The notes beneath the pieces were generated by a model that saw nothing but the letters and a program-made list of their open reading frames with translations, was not told the origin of the DNA and made no database searches. Positions 25,701 through 36,658 of a stretch of 64,000 nt of DNA are shown here, in pieces. The DNA lies in contig RQOL01000772.1 in the NCBI GenBank assembly GCA_013076295.1, forward strand, positions 1,302,001 to 1,366,000. The letters run 5' to 3'. The translations under genes and the position numbers were made by a program. Source of the DNA: Sanderia malayensis. Taxonomy: Eukaryota > Cnidaria > Scyphozoa > Semaeostomeae > Pelagiidae. How positions within the stretch are numbered: position 1 is the first letter of the stretch; the number at the start of each line of letters is the position of its first letter.

Positions 25701-28700
25701 ATGTTGCATCATTATATGCCCACAATGCAGGTCCTTGGAAATCACTCATACAACGATGTATCAAGTGCTTTCGTCGGTCTTTGTTCAATCTCTCATCGTA
25801 CAGAAATTTCACTTCTGTGGCACAAGCATCATCTGCATTTTGAATAAGTTCTTTGAAGATCGCTGAACCATCGCCATAATCGGTGAGGATACGGTTAATC
25901 CTTCTCGTAAGTGGTTCACTTTGACCATATTCTTCAAACATCCCCAGATCTTCCGCCCCAATCTTCTTGGTTTTAAGGCTGCGTATATGCAAAACTCTGG
26001 CTGTCTCCTCTGTGATGCATTCATGGATAAAGAACACTCCCTCGTCTACTTCATCATTGTCAACGTAAGCACTGTAAACTGCTTCGCTAGAAGGCACAAA
26101 CTTCAACTCGGTACTTTCACAATGTATTGGCACAATGATTCTTTTGTGGTCTTCCTCTGATAGCTTCACTTGACATAAATTTTCCAGAATTTCTTGACAA
26201 ACTTTCCTGTCTTGCTCCACTATCCTGACATCTTGACTTTGGGTCTCATGCAAGCCTTTTATGTCATACAAAACATCAATCAAACGTTGCTTCGTAATCT
26301 CACTAACTGCTCCATGATACGAGAGGATGTCTGTCATAAAAGCCAAGTCTTGGGTTAGGTTATACATGTGTGGTCTTAAATCCAGCGTAGATTCCAGGAC
26401 GATCTGCTGTGGCTTGACAAATTCACCGTCTATCAAAACCCATTTGTTGGTCTTTAAATAAACCGTCTGCTGATGGGTCAACTCCGTCTGGTGATCCATC
26501 AAATATTGATAGACGTTATTGAGAACGATGGAAAATACATGCTTATCTTTCTCCGAATACTCCTTCACCACATGGCTGAGTTGATTAATAACAGTTTGAG
26601 GTTCGATGGTGCTGCTTTTCTTTAGAATCTTGATAGCAGCAAAGCTTTCGAATTTGTCATCAAAAATTGCTTTTACGCAGCCTACCAGATTCGCTTGCGA
26701 CTTGAAATACATGGCGCTTGGTATCTCTAAGTGAATTGATCGGGTCTCTCCAAACCAGCTTAGGCTCATTGGGTAGAAATATGGTCTTTCTTTGCGTACC
26801 GGGACCCAAGGCCTACTTTGCATCACAGCCAGTAGCGCTTGATCTGCCAAAAGAGCTTGATTATCTTCCAAGAACTCTAAAATGTGCCGAGCCTTCAACT
26901 GTGCTTTATTGATGTTTGTGATAGCACAAAGTCGTTCTAAACATTGCTTAACATCATTTGCTGATACATGAGCTCTTCGTTTTAATCCAAGCATTCTCAA
27001 TACATCTTGATCTCCGTTTGTTTGAGCAAACATTCCGCGAGGAAATCTTCCCGTCTCTTCACTGAAAAGATCACCTAGTCTTTCACGGGGATCAAACAAG
27101 TCACTTGCCATGTGACGTTTTCCATCATCCGACGCTACAAACTTCACGCTCTTGAGCCTTTGAATAATACCTTGGTAGTTTCCTTCGTTATTTTTTATTG
27201 CCGCAAATATATATTCGATCATAGAGTCGTCACTACTGTCTAGCACATTCTTTCCCTCTATTACTGGCAGTATCACATCCCTTATCAATTCAACTCTACT
27301 CAACATCCCGCACCCAAGCTTCCTGAAAAACTGAGAGTGAAATTCATCATTGGCTTTCAGCAACATTTTATGGGGCATTGTAGATGGCAGTTGCTGCGGT
27401 GCAACATAACAACACGAATTGACTGAAACCAACTGTTCATTCATAGTGTTTTCATTCATTGGCAACGCTGTGATTAGGTTGCACATTTTAGATGTCAAAG
27501 AAACTCGGGCCAGTTTAAGGGACAGATTGAGCTTTGCGTTATTGTTGCGAATATCAGTAAACTTCCTCACAAGATTCTTCTCTCCAATTTCAGAGGAAAG
27601 ATTCAGAAGAAGACTTGGGATATTTTCATCCTTGTATTCATAAATATATCTTTCAAAAACAGATCTGTTCTGAAGAATATACGATGGCAAATTCTTGATA
27701 ACTGTAAATCCAAGCGTAGTTAGAAACGACAGAACTTCGTCTTTTGCATTCTCTGGATGGTAGATGAACAAAGAGGGTTGGCGGATAACAGCTACTTCTT
27801 TGAAGCGCATTGCTGTACCCATTGGGATGAGCGGCAAGCCTTCAAACTGCTTCAAAATATCATGCTTGTTTATGTATCCCCAGATCAACTGAAACCACGG
27901 AGCCGGGAATTGTCGTAATTCCCCAGAAGAGTACTTCCAACGTGCAGAAAAATCTTGCGGACGGACAACAGTTCTGATCAGAGATGCAACGTTACCTTCA
28001 TTAAGCATCTGAATTTGACAAAGGCCTAAAAGAAATTGGCATTTTTCAGTCTGAAGTTCTCATTCGACAGTTAATTCACATTTACAAATTCAGCTATCAT
28101 CATCGGTAAAATTATGTTACGAAAGTTTATATGGTTTTGTGGTATGGGTTTTTTTTAAATTGCTCGGTACATAAGAGCTTACACCCCCCAAAGAAAATTT
28201 CCTGGAACCGGCCCTGCTCGAAGTGCTTAAACTGGAAAAACGAAGCATTGTCCCTTGTTCGTGGCTTGTTTACAAAGGAATTGGTCATAAAAACTAACGG
28301 CCAGGGTATTTCGGGGCAAGCCGATTCTAGTACGAGAATTTCAGGAGGTCGGGGAATCAAACTGGTTCAGATACGTGACGCCAAGAAAATTTATAAATAT
28401 TTCTGTTTTTTATCACTGTAAAGATAAAGAACCCTTGGTGTTGCATTTGGGTGCAAAAGAAAATTTTTGAATATCAACTTGAAAGCCTTGTCATGTTGAA
28501 AATGCGTCATGTAAGACAAACTGGGTACCATAACATTCCATTTTTATAAATGTGCTACATTGTATCGTTAGGTGTCGGTGGGGGTCTACCCATGACAACA
28601 TAATTTAGTGCTGGTGAAAAACCTTGAATTGATGTATTTCGTATACCGTTATTGATTTACGAAAATATAATATAAAAACTATCTGGGGCGCGTTTTGCTC

Positions 28701-31700
28701 TGAAAACCTTATGAGGTCTTTTTTTTATTTAACACACATTGTGCAAAATTGCTGAACGGGTACATTTTTGATCGACATGAGAGCCACCTGCCCCATCTCT
28801 CTCAGCCAAAAAATATTGTCAATGGTACAGAATATCTCATACCTTTGTTAGCAATTGCCTTCATCCTTTTGAGCAGGTCATTATTAATACCAGTTTTAAT
28901 TAAGCTGCTTTCACATCCTGGCACCAGACCTTTATGATGCTCAATTGATGTCAGAAATATCTTTCCAGCGCCATAACCTGGACTGTGTGGTCTGACGAAA
29001 GTCCCATCTTCCAACGGAAGCACTGGAGCATTGTGCAGTTGGTTTATATCGCCAGGAACTTCCAGCATGTAATCAAGAAGATCTATCTTTTCTGCATGAG
29101 ACAAATGAGAAAGCATGCTGGGTTGGCGGGAGACAGCATTTCGCAAAATGCTGGGACTAAAAGGAGTTAAAGTGAACCCCAGTTTTTGCATTGCACAGTG
29201 TATATGATCTGGTAGAATTGCTACAGGAAAGGAGCATCTCGCCAGAAAGGATTCCGCAACAGTGGACCCACTTCTCTTCTCATCTTTGAAATAGGCTTCA
29301 CTTATAGACACCCATTTACCCAGGGTATTAACCCTTATACACCTATTTGTGAATATCGCTGAAAGCGCTTCTTTTGCAAGCATTCGCCATTTAGAGTCAA
29401 CCTCGACGATATCGGCCAGAGCACTGTACACCTGATCTGCTGGAAGATTCGCATCTCTCAAATGAAGAAACAGCTTTTCGTAAGCCTTAGGCAAAACTTT
29501 CCGTATAAGGAACAAGTTCCAAGACACATCTTTATCGTTGCTGTTAGTTTCGCCAACCGCGGACCATTTCAGATCTTTCCTATCCGCTGCAAGTGCGAAG
29601 AAGCCGTTTACGTGAACAGGAAGGCCCGTTATTTTCCTTTGCAATATCGGCAGAGGCAAGGCACAAAACACGTGCCCTGATGTAGATTTCGAGCGCGAGA
29701 CTTTGTAGGCCATGCCAACAAGAGGAATGAAACCAAGCTTTTTGGCCTGCTCGATTGTGGTTAGTTCACGTTCCTCCACCAATTTATCCCCAGCGTAGTA
29801 GTTTAAAATAAAATATTGATCTTCAGTAATGCCAGCTCCATCAACATTAGACTGGATTCTTACATTGGTAATAAGGGAAAATTCTTTTGAGATACCACTT
29901 TCATGAGCCTTTCTTACCTCTCCCATGAACTTTCTTTCACGCTGCCGAAGATCATCGCCTTCTTGCTGCACAGCAAACGAAGCCTGTAGCTCAGCATAGC
30001 TGGACCCCTTTTTACGAACATAGAACTCTATCTTTGCGATATTCTTCAAGAATATCAACGCCAGATGCCCTTCGTCTCGGCTTTTTTTGAACAACTCTGT
30101 TATTCTTGCTTTGTCGTAAATGGTTTCGGACAGCTTCGATGGCTTTTGGCGTAGTGAAAATCTGAAAACTGTTCCCATGCATGTACCTGTCTGGAGATTC
30201 ATGTTGAAAACATCACGGAACATGCCAGATCGGTCTCTGTGACGGGATAGGTTGCCTTGTCCACCCTTTCCAAAACTGAATGACTTGCCCCCGCTTGAAA
30301 AAAGATTTTCAACTGGGTTTATGATGCCAAGCTTATGATCGCTCATGATCACTGGATTGTCTGCAAGGAAAAACTAATAGTTATCAACTGCCGAATAAAT
30401 TAATAAGTATTAATAATCATTGAACAAGCAAGCAAGAAAGTGGCTCAATATATTAACCCAGGCGGTGGTTTCTGGTAGCTATGAGCTAACGAGAGCCTGG
30501 GCGCTAACCAGTGGCGGACCGAGCAGCTTTTGTTGAGGGAGAATGCGCATGCCTACTCTTGCACAGATGATTCGCCGAGCCAATATACCGTTTTACCGAA
30601 TGGAATGATAATTTGCAAAGTGAAGATAGAATACCAAGGAAAGTGTCACACACCATCTCCTCTGGTTCAACGACGGAAGAACTTCTCCTGAGTATTCAAT
30701 TAACGACCTCAGAAGGATGGACAGCAGGGCTGACGGAGCAACTTGGGGGGGGGGGGTAAATCGGTGACTCGAACCCTATTCGTCAGATTCATAGCACCGA
30801 GTATTAACAATTAGGCCACGCAACTGTCATGCAATCCTGACGACAAAAACTAAAAACAAATTCCAAAATTAAGTTATATGATGATTGCATATATGAAACA
30901 TACCAGTCAGATGAAAAACAGATTTGAATCCGAGACCAAATTTTCCAACTTTCATTGGGTCTTTTGTTTTCAAACTCTCACCAAGCATTCGGATTCCTTC
31001 CCAGTCGGGTTCAGTAAAGTATGCATCATTGTAAGAGTATAAAGCTGGGCCCTGCAAACGAACACAGCTGATTAAATATAAAGAGTATTGGCAGCCAACC
31101 GATTCAAAGCAGGCCACCTTTTTGTGAAGTTTCAAAACAATTATTTAGAACCAGACAGGGCGCTTCTATCGCTTTGGTTGCAAAGTTTGAAGGTTATTGT
31201 ACATTGAATATTAGTGCATTTTACGAATGACAATTTTAATGATGATGATATAATCTATTTAAAGTAATTTTAGAAAGCTAAGCTGTTTCATTTTAATTTC
31301 ATATCATTTCATTTTGGATTCTGAACTCAAAGTAACTTAGTCAATCCAAGCAGATTGCAGATCTAAGCAGAGAGCCCTGATAAAACTTGTGCGTGCGCAC
31401 CACGGTGGTACCAAAAAGGTTTCTGAACAATTTTTCATTAGTGGAACTTGGAAATTAGTATTTGAATTTCGCAAGTTAATGACAATGCCTCTAAAGCGTC
31501 TTTCGTAAATAAATTAAAAAGGTAGCTGAGCGCAACATAGCTAGACCATTGTAACAGCTTCTCCTTTCATTATTTCACAATGGCAAAGAAACATAGTTTA
31601 CAAAACCTGCAGCTCAGCTATTCCTTGCGAAAACAATGTTTCTTCTTCATTTTCATCATAAACAAACTTCACAACCGAAGCACCCGCATCTTCTGCATTT

Positions 31701-32280
31701 TGAATGATTTCCTAAAACAAAAAATGAAAACAAACTGTTATAATTTCGGGTTACATTAATGATCCGGTCATTGTCGAAGTATTAGCTAATCATAAAAAGT
31801 ATAAAAGTAAAAAGTATTTAGTTGTAATATTAGCTGTCTTAAATACACAAGATTTAACTTTTCAACATTTTAGCAGGCTCCAATTAAGTACCGAATTGGC
31901 ATTTAGGCCTATGCGCGTAAAAAACGTTAGATGCGAGATGCAATTAAGAGCTTTATTCCATTTCATTAAACAAAGGACCTAATCTAACACTATAGTAAGA
32001 GAATTACCAAGGGTAGGGATCACATGAAGAGGGCTAACCCTCCTACCCTAGATGTGTGATTTACTTGAAGCTTTCAACCGATTGAAGATCTGCGCTGGCT
32101 TAATTTCAGCGCTCACGTTATTGCATGAGCTTGTCTCTACGCGAAAGCAGCGTTGGTAAATTCAAAAGTGGTTACTCACTTTGATAATTTGGCCATTGTC
32201 AGGATATTGGCTGAGCACGTTTTTAAGAAGTCGGATGAGCGATGGCCTAATCAAACCGAAGTCATCACCATCATCATCAT
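16765..32280 (-). CDS. SACS: Sacsin-like giant chaperone (5' incomplete)
   Basis: Exons found: 32180-32280, 31607-31711, 30904-31051, 28843-30360, 17308-28025 (10.7 kb) and 16765-17043, phases consistent, about 4,290 residues; human sacsin has 4,579. Sacsin is a multidomain co-chaperone acting on protein quality control and intermediate filaments. Three SIRPT repeats are seen, each opening with an Hsp90-like ATP-binding fold: EIIQNAEDAGAS with KVGKFGLGFKSVFHLTD (31.7-30.4 kb), ELIQNADDA with GKFGLGFNAVYNITD (near 25.8 kb), and ELLQNADDAGAS with GQFGIGFNVVYHVTD (near 22.7 kb). A C-terminal J domain has an intact HPD in WLQWHPDKNKG (near 17.65 kb). A HEPN domain, split by the last intron, runs from AKRWFRQARCDLDAA to the stop. 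The large exon begins at acceptor TTTTAG just before 28025; the ATG at 28008 is internal. The first exon found needs one more base upstream, so the N-terminal ubiquitin-like region and start are missing. It may be one of several sacsin-like paralogues. Confidence 0.9.
28026..28842. other. Sacsin-like intron with possible MITE end
   Basis: This intron lies between the 1.5-kb and 10.7-kb exons. The reverse strand near 28216 reads CAGGGCCGGTTCCAGG, which resembles the end of a hAT-type repeat, but I found no matching second end or target duplication. Nothing else was recognised. Confidence 0.3.
30563..30830 (-). mobile_element. Possible tRNA-derived SINE
   Basis: On the minus strand GTTGCGTGGCCTAA (30824-30811) resembles a pol III A box and GGGTTCGAGTCACC (30776-30763) fits a B box, about 35 bases downstream, followed by a poly-C run and unrelated sequence. 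There is no full cloverleaf, so a tRNA-derived SINE is more likely than a tRNA gene. The left limit is uncertain. It lies in a sacsin-like intron. Confidence 0.45.
31751..31796 (-). pseudogene. Relic duplicate of a sacsin-like exon
   Basis: Read on the minus strand, this intron segment gives MIS-stop-YFDNDRIIN, aligned with VLSQYPDNGQIIK at the end of exon 32180-32280. The glutamine codon CAA has become TAA. It lies between that exon and the next one, so it is probably a decayed tandem exon copy. Confidence 0.4.
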
Positions 32281-32404
32281 CTAAGAAAATAAAGCCACCG
32301 TTTCATTTCATTTTAACTTTCTTATCTATGGTATAGTCACTCAGTATTTAAATGGGGCTCCTGCTAAAATAACCCTAAAATAAATAAATATATAAGATAA
32401 TTTA

Positions 32405-32566
32405 ATAATAATAATAAGAGGAGTTTTGCAAACACCGTTGAAATGTGCTCAATACACATATGTATAGAGCGGTATATAGACAATCTGCCTGATGAGTGCA
32501 TAAGCACAAAGCCCGGAGTTGCAGCGAATCATGCGTCTTTTTCAATAAATTCTACCTAGCTAAGTC
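32405..32566 (+). mobile_element. Hammerhead-bearing repeat, copy 1 (decayed)
   Basis: A 162-bp insert is flanked by a 14-bp direct repeat TATAAGATAATTTA (32391-32404 and 32567-32580), a plausible target duplication. It contains a hammerhead-ribozyme-like motif at 32478-32538. The part from 32482 onward matches the 36577-36658 insert closely. No protein is encoded. Confidence 0.65.
32478..32538 (+). ncRNA. Degenerate hammerhead ribozyme motif
   Basis: CTGATGA (32489-32495) is followed by stem II GTGC-ATAA-GCAC (32496-32507). The next core box is AAAG instead of GAAA, so G12 and A15.1 are both changed; G12 loss is known to abolish catalysis. Stem I is well preserved: CTGC (32485-32488) pairs with GCAG (32521-32524), and beyond an internal loop AGAC (32478-32481) pairs with GTCT (32535-32538). 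It is probably inactive. Confidence 0.65.
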
Positions 32567-32982
32567 TATAAGATAATTTATAATCATTATAGATAAAAAG
32601 AAAGAAACACAAGATGAGTCATTGTCTGGTTTCATACATTCTTGGAAATAAGGAGAAGAATCTAGGTCACTTTAAGGTCATTTGCTTGTTTTTTTCAGTA
32701 ATGATAATCTTAGGCCTGGCTTCCAGTTACTCAGCTGATATTTAGTACCTTCAAAGCAATATGCCCCGTCCGTGATTGTGTGTACTTTTGGCAATCGCAA
32801 AAGTAACATTGGTCAAAACGCACAATCCCTTTTGCAAAGCGTGAGGGCTGGGCCCCTCTTTTTCCTGGGTAATTTAAAAATGACATGGCTAATTTTTGTC
32901 CCAAGTGACCAAATTTAATTAACCTAATATTAGTTCTTGTTTAGTCTGCGTTTCAAATTAGGTTTTCTCGGGAAACTAGGCT

Positions 32983-33389
32983 ACACGTTTTTTTTATAAG
33001 AAACCTGGCTAAAGCTTCACCGGTGAAAGTTTCTTAATTTCAGGGCGTTTTTCGATACATTTTACTAGTAAAAGTTTCTTAAAAGTTTCTTAATTGGATG
33101 TTGGAAAAACGCACGCATAGGACCAAAAACCTCGGAAAAAAAGTGAAAAGTAAGGTTAGGCTGGAAGATCGATTTATAGTTGTATATCTAACATTAATCA
33201 ATGAGCATCATATCTACTCCGTTGATATTGCTAATACCATGCACAGTGGTTATCTTCCGTATTTCAAAGAAGAATAAAAATTGAAAAGTTTCTTAGTGAT
33301 TTTTCATTTACCAGTGAAAGTTTCTTAAATTTTTTGGCCTTTCACCAGTGAGTTTCTTATAAAGCGGTTTCTTATAAAAAAAAACGTGT
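32983..33389. mobile_element. MITE inserted in a tandem repeat
   Basis: The inverted ends are ACACGTTTTTTTTATAAG, continuing into AAACC, and the complementary GGTTTCTTATAAAA at the right, ending ACGTGT. The interior repeats GTGAAAGTTTCTTA in both orientations. On both sides lie fragments of the same GGAAACTAGGCT repeat, suggesting insertion into it. Confidence 0.6.
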
Positions 33390-33394
33390 ATTCC

Positions 33395-33690
33395 AGAAAA
33401 CTAGGCTTTCATCAGAAAAAATAAATCTTTCTCGGAAAAGGTAGGGTCTTCTCAGAAAACTCTCAATAATGTTCAGAAAATGGTAGTTCTAAAAAATCCA
33501 CGTTGTCCTCGGGATTAAATTAGGTTTTTTTGGGAAACTAGGCTTTTCCAGAAAGCTAGGCTTTCATCAGAAAAATAGACTTTTCTCGGAAAAGGTAGAG
33601 TCTTCTCAGAAAACTCTCAATATAATTCAGAAAATGGTAGTTCTTAAAAATCCACCTTGTCCTAGAGATAAAATTAGGGTTTTTCGGGAA
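33395..33690. repeat. Two-copy minisatellite, unit about 155 bp
   Basis: Two diverged copies share CTAGGCTTTCATCAGAAAAA, CTTCTCAGAAAACTCTCAAT and CAGAAAATGGTAGTTCT in the same order, offset by roughly 155 bp. A partial earlier unit lies at 32940-32980. No coding potential. Confidence 0.65.
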
Positions 33691-33946
33691 AACTGGATTT
33701 TCTCGAAGAGACCCACTGTATGAGGTAAACTTAGAGTTTCTAAAAAGAATCAACATTTTCTAAAAAACTAAGAGTTTCTGAGAAATACTTGCATTTTCTG
33801 GATTTACGCGTTTCACGCATTTTCTTGCAAAATGCTTCATTTAAGAAAAGATACTTGTTTTGAATTACCAGTAAAATCTATCAGGTGAAACTAGATTTAA
33901 AAAACTATCTAAACGGATGTATTCTAGAAGTAGCACAATATCATAC

Positions 33947-34335
33947 CTTCAAACATGCTTGATTGATCGAAATGAAACGATCTTTTTCACACTGGTCCCA
34001 CGTTTCTACAAAAAATTGCAAGGTTGAAATAACATTCTTAAAAGATAGCACAACATGTACAAACAACTTCCATTATCATACCAGCTTTAACTCAAATCAT
34101 AGCGAAATACATTTGAAACCATTCAATATTTCATATGAAAGTTATACGGTTTTTGAATAAAAAGTTAAATCGCACCGGCCTAAAATGTTGCAGAAAATAC
34201 CTGGGATTTCAGCCATGAAAGTTTCTAAAGAGCTGCTAAACTCTTAAAACAACTAAGGAATTATTACTCACTGTTTTCCAGATGACTTCGTTTCACAATA
34301 TGCCAAGTTTGTTTAAACCAAGTTGAACTAGGCCT
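33947..34335 (-). CDS. Possible upstream exons, unidentified
   Basis: Two minus-strand segments have splice signals: about 34272-34330 ending at donor GTGAGT, and 33947-34005 between TTTTTTGTAG and GTATGA. Joined in phase they read WFKQTWHIVKRSHLENKTWD and then QCEKDRFISINQACLK. The second ends in phase 0, which does not fit directly onto the first sacsin-like exon at 32280, so an intermediate exon would be needed. They could be the N-terminal part of that gene or belong to another. I do not recognise the sequence. Confidence 0.3.
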
Positions 34336-35719
34336 GAGCCATAGCTAAACACATGGTATGATCAACCCTTGACTTGCATTTGCCAAAGAAGGCTGAAATC
34401 AATCATGCGCGTTTATTTATTGTCTAAGCGACATTTCCAGCTTTGGCGACCCTGTAATTGTCTTCTGAGAAGTCACTTTTTGTTCTTTGTCTTGTGGTTT
34501 CAGGATCAGGCAGCCCTATATCGTAAACAAAAGATATTCCTATCCTATCTTACGTTGACCATCCGGTCGAACAAATGCATTATTCTAATATTTGCATTGC
34601 TGCTTCGCAGCGTTCAAGCTGGCTGTTCTGTTCTTAATTTTTTCAAAACTTTGAGGTTGAGTTGCTTTTAATTTGCTTTTAAGTTATAAGGGTGTGACAA
34701 TTCAGAAATTCAACATTGTCAACATATTCAGGCATCCTTGTCCAAAATGACCATTTACGACAATCCTTCGGAGAACGAAGTCAAGCAATCATAGACCGGG
34801 CTGTGGTTACGGCAAGTACCACCCGAGCCCGGAGAAATTCTGATGTGGATTTTTGAATAGCTATTGACCCAGGTGTTCAGAAATGCGATGGTAAACGGGG
34901 GTCTGCTGGTGCGTCTGGGAGCTGGGGGGGGGGGACTTTTTATGTGGAATGCCTCTGCGGAGGAGTCCACAATCAAATCCTCATTTCTAAAGTAACTACA
35001 AGACTTTTGGCGGTGGAATTCTTTCAGGTATGCACTGTTTGACTCTTTCTGACTAATTAAAGGTAGACATGCCCGTTTTTTGTCACGTGACTAAAATTTA
35101 CTCCTTTTCCTTATATGGAATTTCTTCACATTTTTAGAAATTTTAGCATGATTATGGACAAAAGTGACCCATATTTGCTCGAAACTGGCTTAGTCAGTAT
35201 TTATATCGTTACATTTAGCATCTGAATTCATTAGTAGGCACAAGTGGCACCGAACATATATAAAAGTAAACAAGTAGAAATTCAACTTACAACACAACAA
35301 ATTGTGACCCCAACGTTAATCTTGTAATGCATTGTCCCCATCTGTATCATCTTGGCTTGGAGGGAGCTATGAAAGATCGACGATCTTTTTTCGTCTATTT
35401 CATGGCGTGCATAAAGCTTTTAAGGAATATCCCAGAGATATACGAAGGACTTACATGGCAATTTTTACAGATGATTTCGTGAGGATATACACGCGTCAAT
35501 ATTATTGCAAATAGGTACGAAGAAATTCCAATCAAATCCACAGAAAGAAACAGACGTGGTAGCTCATTGAAAATAATCATATGCGGTAAGAAATGTTTCT
35601 GGAGACGCATTCTTCAAGAACGGCGAACTCGAATAATTGCATTGATTGTGTCAGTTTTCGTGCAAAATAAGGAAGAAGTACTTTGCTTGTTGTAATCAGA
35701 AAAGCTGTTTGTGTCTACA

Positions 35720-36400
35720 AACAATCACTGCTCGAAAATTGCACATGAAAATGTAGAAATAGAACCAAGTCTCGTAAGTAACCACGAGGAAGCAGACACC
35801 AAGGTAGTATTGCATTGCACTCATGCACTTGAGAGGAACCAAAGCAAAAATGTAATTATCAGATCACCATCTGGAGACACGGACATGGCTGTTATAATGA
35901 TTGAAAAGCTAACATAGTGCGAAACAAGATGCTTCCTTGATAATGGCACTGGAAATAATCGGAAAGGCTTGTGGCTTAACAATGTCGAAATGAGTGAAGA
36001 TGCTGAACGGGTTTCACGCCCTTACAGGAGATGATTACATATCAAGCTTCTTTCGAAAAGGTAAAGCGCTATGCTGGAAGGTAGTAGAGAAGAATCAACG
36101 ATTCTTGCAGGAATCCATAAGTACTTGGAATGGAATGGAACTAGGGCAAGTTGTTTTTGAAGTATTAGAAGCAATCTGTATGTTGCAAGGAAAAGAAAAG
36201 TAAATAGCGTACGACAGATGTTTCAGCGAAAATATGAAAATGAAGAAAAGATCGTTGATCTTCATTACTCCCTCCATAATCAGTCTGTATTAAAGTTGCA
36301 TATTAGCCAAGCAAATATTTGTTGCTATAATAGAAAGTCAGCCGGAGAAACTCAGCTGGGGTTGCCACATCTTTCGGGTGATTGTTGGACAGAGAAATAA
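35720..36400 (+). pseudogene. Decayed FEN/PIN-like nuclease ORF
   Basis: Three frame-broken pieces keep family motifs in order: NHEEADTKVVLH and SPSGDTDMAV (35711-35917), GFHALTGDDYISSFFRKGKA (from about 36000), and a tail with LHISQANICCYNRKS (to 36400). The acidic triad EAD, DTD and GDD with following Ser/Phe-Phe resembles XPG/FEN1-type nuclease cores (EAEA, DxD, GCD) and a repeated protein family seen in many invertebrate genomes. In-frame stops and frameshifts show it is not functional. The nuclease link is inference from motif spacing only. Confidence 0.5.
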
Positions 36401-36576
36401 TTCCCAGAAAACAACGAAGATTTGTTAATGGGGCTGAATGATAGTGAAAATGAAGATGAAAATGATGTACTTGGAATAGACAATGATACTAACGAGAATG
36501 ATGAATGATAAAAAAGATTAATGTTAGGGTCACAATTTTTTATGTTGTAAGTTGAATTTCTACTTGTTTACTTTTA

Positions 36577-36658
36577 AATCTGCCTGATGAGTGCATAAGC
36601 ACGAAACTCAGAGTTGCAGGGAATTATGTGTCTTTTTTATTGAACATCATTCAATTCT
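36577..36658 (+). mobile_element. Hammerhead-bearing repeat, copy 2 (intact core)
   Basis: An 82-bp insert interrupts the right arm of the long inverted repeat; the left arm lacks it. It is flanked by an 11-bp direct repeat GTTTACTTTTA (36566-36576 and 36659-36669), a clean target duplication. It begins at AATCTGCC, inside copy 1, so it looks 5'-truncated, as expected after target-primed reverse transcription. Confidence 0.8.
36580..36633 (+). ncRNA. Hammerhead ribozyme motif, core intact
   Basis: Stem I CTGC (36580-36583) pairs with GCAG (36616-36619). CTGATGA is at 36584-36590, stem II GTGC-ATAA-GCAC at 36591-36602, GAAA at 36603-36606. A very short stem III (CT with AG) precedes the GUU cleavage triplet, with predicted cleavage between 36615 and 36616. 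Every conserved core base is present. The tiny stem III is typical of hammerheads in Penelope-like elements and small retrozyme-type repeats, which often act best as dimers. The outer stem I strand is missing because of truncation. Confidence 0.75.

Noticed and set aside
28008..28010. ATG at 28008 as the sacsin-like start codon
   Set aside because: An in-frame, phase-matched acceptor lies just upstream and joins the exon at 28843-30360.
30763..30830. tRNA gene
   Set aside because: A and B boxes are present but no cloverleaf pairing or acceptor stem was found.
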